DNA from: Clostridia bacterium
Lineage (GTDB): Bacteria > Bacillota > Clostridia > Christensenellales > Aristaeellaceae
DNA length: 45,447 bases
NCBI GenBank assembly: GCA_017469265.1
Contig: JAFUGS010000014.1
Location: 1-45,447, forward strand
Direction of reading: 5' to 3'
Shown here: one piece after another, positions 41,773-45,447 of the stretch
Numbering within the stretch: the first letter of the stretch is position 1
Layout: each line of letters begins with the position of its first letter
The notes under the pieces: model-generated
What the model was told of the DNA's origin: nothing
The model's database searches: none
Seen by the model: only the letters and a program-made list of their open reading frames with translations
Position numbers and translations under genes: made by a program

Positions 41773-42636
41773 TTACAATTTAATGATCAAAGGAGGCGAG
41801 CACATGAAAAAGTTTCTGTCCATCGTCCTGGCCCTGGCGCTGCTCTTCAGCATCGCGGCGCCGGCCGGGGCCGCGGCGGCGGAATCCCTGACGGATTTTG
41901 TCTGCGGGGAAGAGTCCTTCTCCGTCCGGATTCCTGCCTCCGCCATGGCCCGCATCAGGTTCCGGGCGTAACGGAGGTTGTCGTCGGCGTCGTTTTTCAG
42001 CGCCGCCACCTCCATGCGCCGCTTTCCGGCCTTCATGTTCAGCTGTTTCAGAAACGCGGCGTTTCCCGCCAGGGCGCTGGCATGCTTTTCCACCACCGCG
42101 CCAAAGGCGTGGATGCTGCTGTCAAAGGCGGAATCGTATTCCCGGTCCACGTAGACGATCCCGCAACGGCCCTTTCCGGCCCGCTCCCGCCCGTAGGCCA
42201 CGGATCGGGCATTGACGCCATAGATCAGCAGCAGCGGCCCCCTTCGCAGCAGCGTGACCCGCAGGCTCCGCAAAACCCGCTGCCCTACGGCGGCAATGGC
42301 CGCGCTGGCCATCACGTAATAGGCCAGAAAATGCGCCAGCCAGAAAACCGCCAGAACCAGCCGGTTCTGGAGCAGCGGCGCGGCCTTGATGGCGTCCAGG
42401 TCGCTGGATCCGACAAACATCTTGCACAGGGAAAACAGGGCCCGCAGGAAGGAAATCCCGTTCACGCCCTGGGTCCACGCATACCCGTATCCGTAAAAGA
42501 AAATCCCGGCAGCGCCTACGAAAACCAGTTCGAACCGGATCCACGCCCGGTGAAACCGGTTGTCCGTGGCCAGGTTCAGGATCAGGGCCAGAAAAACCGC
42601 CGCGAGAGCCAGCATCATCGAAATAGAAGAAACCAA
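41773..42636 (-). pseudogene. Truncated membrane protein gene with Rossmann-like segment
   Basis: 287 codons from TTG 42636 (AAGGAG nine bases upstream). The longer frame from 42729 overlaps the -10 hexamer, so the TTG is preferred. Membrane helices at MMLALAAVFLALILNL, FELVFVGAAGIFFYGYGY and LVLAVFWLAHFLAYYVMA precede a Rossmann-like start (LLLIYGVNARSVAYGRERAGKGRCGIVYVD), as in RCK/TrkA-N-type proteins. The last 60 codons are antisense to the signal-peptide gene and not protein-like, so the 3' part is lost. Probably non-functional. Confidence 0.6.
41804..41971 (+). pseudogene. Truncated secreted protein gene
   Basis: A strong ribosome site (AAAGGAGG, 9 bases before the ATG) and a full signal peptide (MKKFLSIVLALALLFSIAAPAGA) begin a secreted protein. 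After AAAESLTDFVCGEESFSVRIP the frame runs into the reverse strand of the converging gene and stops after 55 codons. The junction is near 41930. Looks like the 5' stump of a larger gene. Confidence 0.65.
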
Positions 42637-42699
42637 GCGTATTCGCTCCTTCCGGTTGTCGCTCTTGATCGTCCCATATGCCGCTTCTGTGTTGATTTC

Positions 42700-42729
42700 A
42701 TTATAGCAGAAATCCATCCTCTCCCGCAA
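42700..42729 (-). promoter_or_regulatory. Promoter of the truncated membrane protein gene
   Basis: Minus strand TTGCGG (42729-42724), 18-bp spacer, TGC-TATAAT extended -10 (hexamer 42705-42700). Confidence 0.65.
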
Positions 42730-42820
42730 TAGACTCCGGTTTCAATGTTTCATCTTCATTCCGTCCCCCGTGTACGCGTTCGGAGGGAACGCGCGGAATG
42801 ATTTCCGCCTGATTTTCTGT

Positions 42821-42849
42821 TTGACCTTCCATCCTGTTTATATTATAAT
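42821..42849 (+). promoter_or_regulatory. Promoter of thrH
   Basis: TTGACC (42821-42826), 17-bp spacer, TATAAT (42844-42849). Confidence 0.82.
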
Positions 42850-42915
42850 CTTTCCCGGTTCGTGACAGTGCCCTTCGGGCTTTTGTCCGCTGAAAACGAA
42901 AGGGGAAAACCGTGT

Positions 42916-43515
42916 ATGAATATCGTTTGTCTTGACCTGGAAGGGGTGCTGGTTCCCGAAATCTGGATCGCCTTTTCCGAAGCTTCCGGCATTCCGGAGC
43001 TCCGCCGCACCACCCGGGATGAGCCGGATTACAACAAGCTGATGCGCTTCCGGCTGAATATCCTGAAGGAGCGCGGACTGGGCCTGAATGAAATCCAGGC
43101 CGTCATCGCCAGAATCGATCCCATGCCCGGTGCCCGGGAATTCCTGGATACCCTCCGTTCCGAGACCCAGGCGGTGATCCTTTCCGACACCTTCACCCAG
43201 TTCGCCAGGCCCCTGATGGAAAAGCTGGGCTGGCCCGCCCTCTTCTGCAACGAGCTGGAGGTGGCTCCCGATGGCATGGTAACCGGCTTCCGCATGCGTT
43301 GTCAGCAATCCAAGCTGACCACCGTGAAGGCCCTCCAATCCTGCGGCTTCGAGACCATCGCCGTGGGCGACAGCTTTAACGACCTGGGGATGATCCAGGC
43401 GGGCAAGGCCGGCTTCCTCTTCCGCTCCACCGCGGCCATTCAGCAGGCGCATCCGGAGCTTCCCGCCTTCACGGAATACGATGACCTGCTGAAGGCCATC
43501 CGGGCGGTACTGTAA
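42916..43515 (+). CDS. thrH: ThrH phosphoserine phosphatase / homoserine phosphotransferase
   Basis: 199 residues, HAD superfamily. It matches ThrH with the variant motif I DLEGVLVPEIW, in which the second acidic residue of DxD is replaced (DLE). It continues RTTRDEPDYNKLMRFRL, motif II VILSDTFTQFARPLMEKLG, CNELEVAPDG and motif III/IV VGDSFNDLGMI. ThrH from Pseudomonas dephosphorylates phosphoserine and can transfer the phosphate to homoserine, linking serine and threonine synthesis. ATG 42916 has AAAGGGG ten bases upstream; the frame upstream reaches towards the promoter and is rejected. Likely co-oriented but separate from trpS, 111 bp downstream. Confidence 0.88.
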   Translation: MNIVCLDLEGVLVPEIWIAFSEASGIPELRRTTRDEPDYNKLMRFRLNILKERGLGLNEIQAVIARIDPMPGAREFLDTLRSETQAVILSDTFTQFARPLMEKLGWPALFCNELEVAPDGMVTGFRMRCQQSKLTTVKALQSCGFETIAVGDSFNDLGMIQAGKAGFLFRSTAAIQQAHPELPAFTEYDDLLKAIRAVL

Positions 43516-43626
43516 CGCGGAATTCCCTCTGAAGCACGTCATCCGCCCGTGCTTTCACGTCCGCGCGGCGCGGAAATCCGACGCGTCATCCAATGATTTC
43601 TATTCACCCAGAAACAGGAGTACATC

Positions 43627-44643
43627 ATGGAACAGCAGATTGAACGCAAAAAAAGAATCTTCTCCGGCATTCAGCCCAGCGGTACCCTGACCATCGGCAA
43701 TTACATCGGCGCCCTCCGCCATTTTCCGGAGCTGCAGGACGCCTATGACTGTATTTACTGCATCGTGGATGAGCATGCCATCACCGTCCGCCAGACGCCC
43801 GCGGATCTGCGCCGCCGCTGCCTGGAGCTGGCCGCCATCTACCTGGCCTCCGGCCTGGATCCGGAAAAATGCATCATCTACTGCCAGAGCCATGTCAGCG
43901 CCCACGCGGAGCTGGCCTGGATTCTGAACTGCTTCACCTACATGGGTGAGCTGCAGCGGATGACCCAGTTCAAGGACAAGTCCGCCAAGCACGCGGACAA
44001 CATCAACGCCGGCCTCTTTACCTATCCCGTGCTCATGGCCGCGGACATCCTGCTCTATCAGACGGACGCGGTCCCCGTCGGCGCGGACCAGAAGCAGCAT
44101 CTGGAAATCACCCGGGATATCGCCCAGCGCTTCAACGCCGTCTACGGCGATGTCTTCACCGTGCCGGAACCCCTGATCACCAAGGTGGGCGGCCGGGTCA
44201 TGTCCCTGCAGGATCCCTCCCGGAAGATGAGCAAAAGCGACCCGGAGGACTGCTTCATTTCCCTCCTGGATGACCCGGACACCGTCCGCCGGAAGATCCG
44301 CAAGGCGGTGACCGATTCCGACGGGGAAATCCGCTTTGATCCGGAAAACAAACCCGGCGTCAGCAACCTGCTGAGCATCATCAACTCCCTCACCGGGGAG
44401 GACATGGACGCCCTCTGCGCCGAGATGGCCGGCAGGGGTTACGGCGACCTGAAGGCCCGCACCGCTGATGCCGTCATCGCTGCCCTGGATCCCCTGCAGG
44501 CGGAGTTCAGGCGTCTCATCGCCGACAAGCAGTTCCTGCTGGACACCCTTCTGGCCGGCGCCGAAAAAGCCAGTTACCTGGCCACCAAAACCCTGCGCAA
44601 GGTGCAGAAAAAGATCGGCTTCGCTCCCCGCAGCCTGAAATGA
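43627..44643 (+). CDS. trpS: Tryptophan-tRNA ligase
   Basis: 338 residues, a class I aminoacyl-tRNA synthetase charging tRNA-Trp. The N-terminal [18 protein letters not shown] holds the HIGH-equivalent (TIGN). [19 protein letters not shown] lies in the tryptophan/ATP site region, and [10 protein letters not shown] is the KMSKS loop. Length is normal for bacterial TrpRS. CAGGAG precedes the ATG. The 111-bp upstream gap is too short for a T-box leader and none is seen. Confidence 0.97.
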   Translation: MEQQIERKKRIFSGIQPSGTLTIGNYIGALRHFPELQDAYDCIYCIVDEHAITVRQTPADLRRRCLELAAIYLASGLDPEKCIIYCQSHVSAHAELAWILNCFTYMGELQRMTQFKDKSAKHADNINAGLFTYPVLMAADILLYQTDAVPVGADQKQHLEITRDIAQRFNAVYGDVFTVPEPLITKVGGRVMSLQDPSRKMSKSDPEDCFISLLDDPDTVRRKIRKAVTDSDGEIRFDPENKPGVSNLLSIINSLTGEDMDALCAEMAGRGYGDLKARTADAVIAALDPLQAEFRRLIADKQFLLDTLLAGAEKASYLATKTLRKVQKKIGFAPRSLK

Positions 44644-44644
44644 T

Positions 44645-44673
44645 TTGACAACCCTCCCCTTCCCCGGTATAAT
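44645..44673 (+). promoter_or_regulatory. Consensus promoter of the tRNA-Arg region
   Basis: TTGACA (44645-44650), 17-bp spacer, TATAAT (44668-44673): a perfect sigma-70/SigA promoter. It begins two bases after the trpS stop codon. Transcription would start near 44680, ahead of the first tRNA-like unit. Confidence 0.9.
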
Positions 44674-44702
44674 AATTTCCGCCCTTTTCAGGGGCGGATT
44701 CC

Positions 44703-44982
44703 GGTTCCGTAGCTCAGCAGGATAGAGCGGTCGCCTCCTAATAAGAAGTCGGACAGCCGCCTGAGACGAGCGATCAAGTACCCAGAATCCCCCGGAATCT
44801 GTTCGATTTTCCCTCTCAGAGCTACCGCCAAACAGCTAACGCGAGGCGGAAGATAAAGGGCCTGTGAAAGTCGAACACGCCGCCCGCAGTTAGCCAGCTA
44901 ACGCGGAAAGCCCGGATTACTCCCCTCGGTCAGGAAGACCGAAAAGCCCGAAAGCCTTGTAAAATAAGGATTTCGAGCATAT
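44703..44982 (+). ncRNA. tRNA-Arg-headed RNA unit 1
   Basis: Begins with a tRNA-Arg 5' half (acceptor GGTTCCG, D arm GCTCAGCAGGATAGAGC, GTCGC, CTCCTAA) identical over 34 bases to the intact tRNA at 45275. After CCTCCTAA it leaves the tRNA sequence. A GCGAT at 44770-44774 could close the anticodon stem over a 35-nt loop, and CGGAATC at 44793-44799 would pair with this unit's own acceptor GGTTCCG, but no proper T arm fits. The rest has repeated CAGCTAACGCG segments and ends with a hairpin (44949-44975). No protein-like ORF. Transcribed from the promoter at 44645. Confidence 0.5.
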
Positions 44983-45271
44983 GGTCCCGTACCTCAGCAG
45001 GATAGAGGGTCCGCCTCCTAAGAAAAAGGCCGACTGCCGCTTTTCCGGAAGCTGAAAACGGGCGTAGCGTTCGGATATGACCCGGAAATGGAATCAGTCC
45101 GACGCCCCTGATCCGTAAGGTCAGTATCAGCAGGTGGGAAAATGTCCTACCGCCCAAATTAGAAAAGCTGATTAGAAATCGACCTTCCCGATTAGCAAAA
45201 ACCACTCCCAAGCATCACGGTGAACAATCACCGAAGCCTCGAAAGTCTTGAAAAATAAGGACTTTCGAGAA
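44983..45271 (+). ncRNA. tRNA-Arg-headed RNA unit 2
   Basis: Second tRNA-like head: acceptor GGTCCCG, then CCTCAGCAGGATAGAGG, then GTCCGCCTCCTAA. Against the intact tRNA the D stem changes on both sides (GCTC/GAGC to CCTC/GAGG), which keeps pairing. A stem GTCCGCC/GGCCGAC could enclose the CCTAA loop. The 220-base remainder is unrelated to unit 1 except for a terminal hairpin (CGAAAGTC...GACTTTCG, 45240-45267) that matches the one ending unit 1. No protein-like ORF. Confidence 0.5.
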
Positions 45272-45274
45272 CGA

Positions 45275-45351
45275 GGTCTCGTAGCTCAGCAGGATAGAGC
45301 GGTCGCCTCCTAAGCGACAGGCCGTGGGTTCGAATCCCGCCGGGATCACCA
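45275..45351 (+). tRNA. tRNA-Arg (anticodon CCT)
   Basis: 77 nt including encoded CCA. Acceptor GGTCTCG pairs with CGGGATC (two wobbles). The anticodon stem GTCGC/GCGAC encloses CTCCTAA (anticodon CCT), and the T arm is GTGGG-TTCGAAT-CCCGC. Last of three tandem units sharing its 5' half. Confidence 0.93.
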
Positions 45352-45356
45352 TTTTT

Positions 45357-45420
45357 CCTACCAGATCGACAGATTTGCCCTCAAAAAGGCAGCTGTGAAG
45401 CTGGTAGGATTTTTCTTTTT
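45357..45420 (+). terminator. Terminator of the tRNA-Arg region
   Basis: CCTACCAG (45357-45364) pairs with CTGGTAGG (45401-45408) around an inner GCC/GGC hairpin, followed by ATTTTTCTTTTT. It closes the transcript that starts near 44680. Confidence 0.85.
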
Positions 45421-45447
45421 CACGGTGCTGTGGAACACAAATAAATC

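Noticed and set aside
43516-43626. T-box or trp leader upstream of trpS
   Set aside because: The gap is 111 bp with no specifier hairpin or antiterminator sequence such as TGGGTGG.
44930-45211. 93-codon minus-strand frame in the tRNA-Arg region
   Set aside because: No ribosome site, composition not protein-like, and it overlaps structured RNA units on the other strand.
44703-45271. Group I self-splicing intron in tRNA-Arg(CCT)
   Set aside because: The position (anticodon loop of tRNA-Arg CCT) is a known intron site. However, I could not find the conserved group I core segments (AGACTA...ATAGTCC type), and the last tRNA copy is already uninterrupted.

Overview
The window looks like a chromosome segment of a Gram-positive, low-G+C-lineage (Bacillota/Clostridia-type) bacterium with an unusually GC-rich genome. 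Reasons: nearly every gene has an AGGAGG-type ribosome binding site, promoters are close to the TTGACA-17-TATAAT consensus, exported proteins have KK...LALA...A signal peptides, and two of three tRNAs lack an encoded CCA. Plant-polysaccharide enzymes (a GH53 galactanase and a GH78 rhamnosidase) together with amino acid and polyamine importers suggest a gut or rumen anaerobe. The species assignment is inference.

Layout. 1-2.4 kb: polar amino acid ABC importer (binding protein, permease, ATPase cut by the window edge) with an ArgR-like box upstream, then tRNA-Leu(TAA). 2.5-6.5 kb: secreted GH53 galactanase, an AAA ATPase with a helically phased octamer array in its promoter, and a Nudix hydrolase. 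6.7-12.5 kb: a three-gene operon of two solute-binding proteins around a 1212-residue fusion of an ECF-like membrane domain, a beta-propeller, Y_Y_Y and HD-GYP. 12.6-16 kb: GH78 alpha-L-rhamnosidase. 16.4-18 kb: an Rpn (PD-(D/E)XK) nuclease with a strong internal Shine-Dalgarno and two stand-alone copies of Rpn-like C-terminal tails.

18.6-32.3 kb is an AT-richer accessory island. It has two convergent operons: (+) TPR/cold-shock-like protein, SF1 helicase fused to two viroplasmin domains and an Rsm22-like methyltransferase, and a DUF1848 protein; (-) UPF1-like helicase with a HEPN-like motif and zinc ribbon, plus two small proteins. A 1.5-kb IS256-family element with an 8-bp target duplication separates them. 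A truncated DUF262 (GmrSD-type) gene and a degenerate double-glycine-leader ORF lie at the island edge before tRNA-Val(GAC). The island looks like a defence or genome-conflict locus and holds the best candidates for undescribed systems.

32.7-40.2 kb: a MacB/FtsX-type exporter behind a palindromic operator, then the complete potABCD polyamine importer, whose ATPase has about 170 extra residues resembling surface-protein Ig-like repeats. 40.3-44.6 kb: three overlapping small membrane-protein genes, a pair of mutually truncated convergent genes, thrH and trpS. 44.6-45.4 kb: a consensus promoter reads through two tRNA-Arg-headed RNA units into an intact tRNA-Arg(CCT). Three copies of a roughly 105-113-bp palindromic repeat (6.6, 12.6 and 41.7 kb) form a dispersed MITE-like family.
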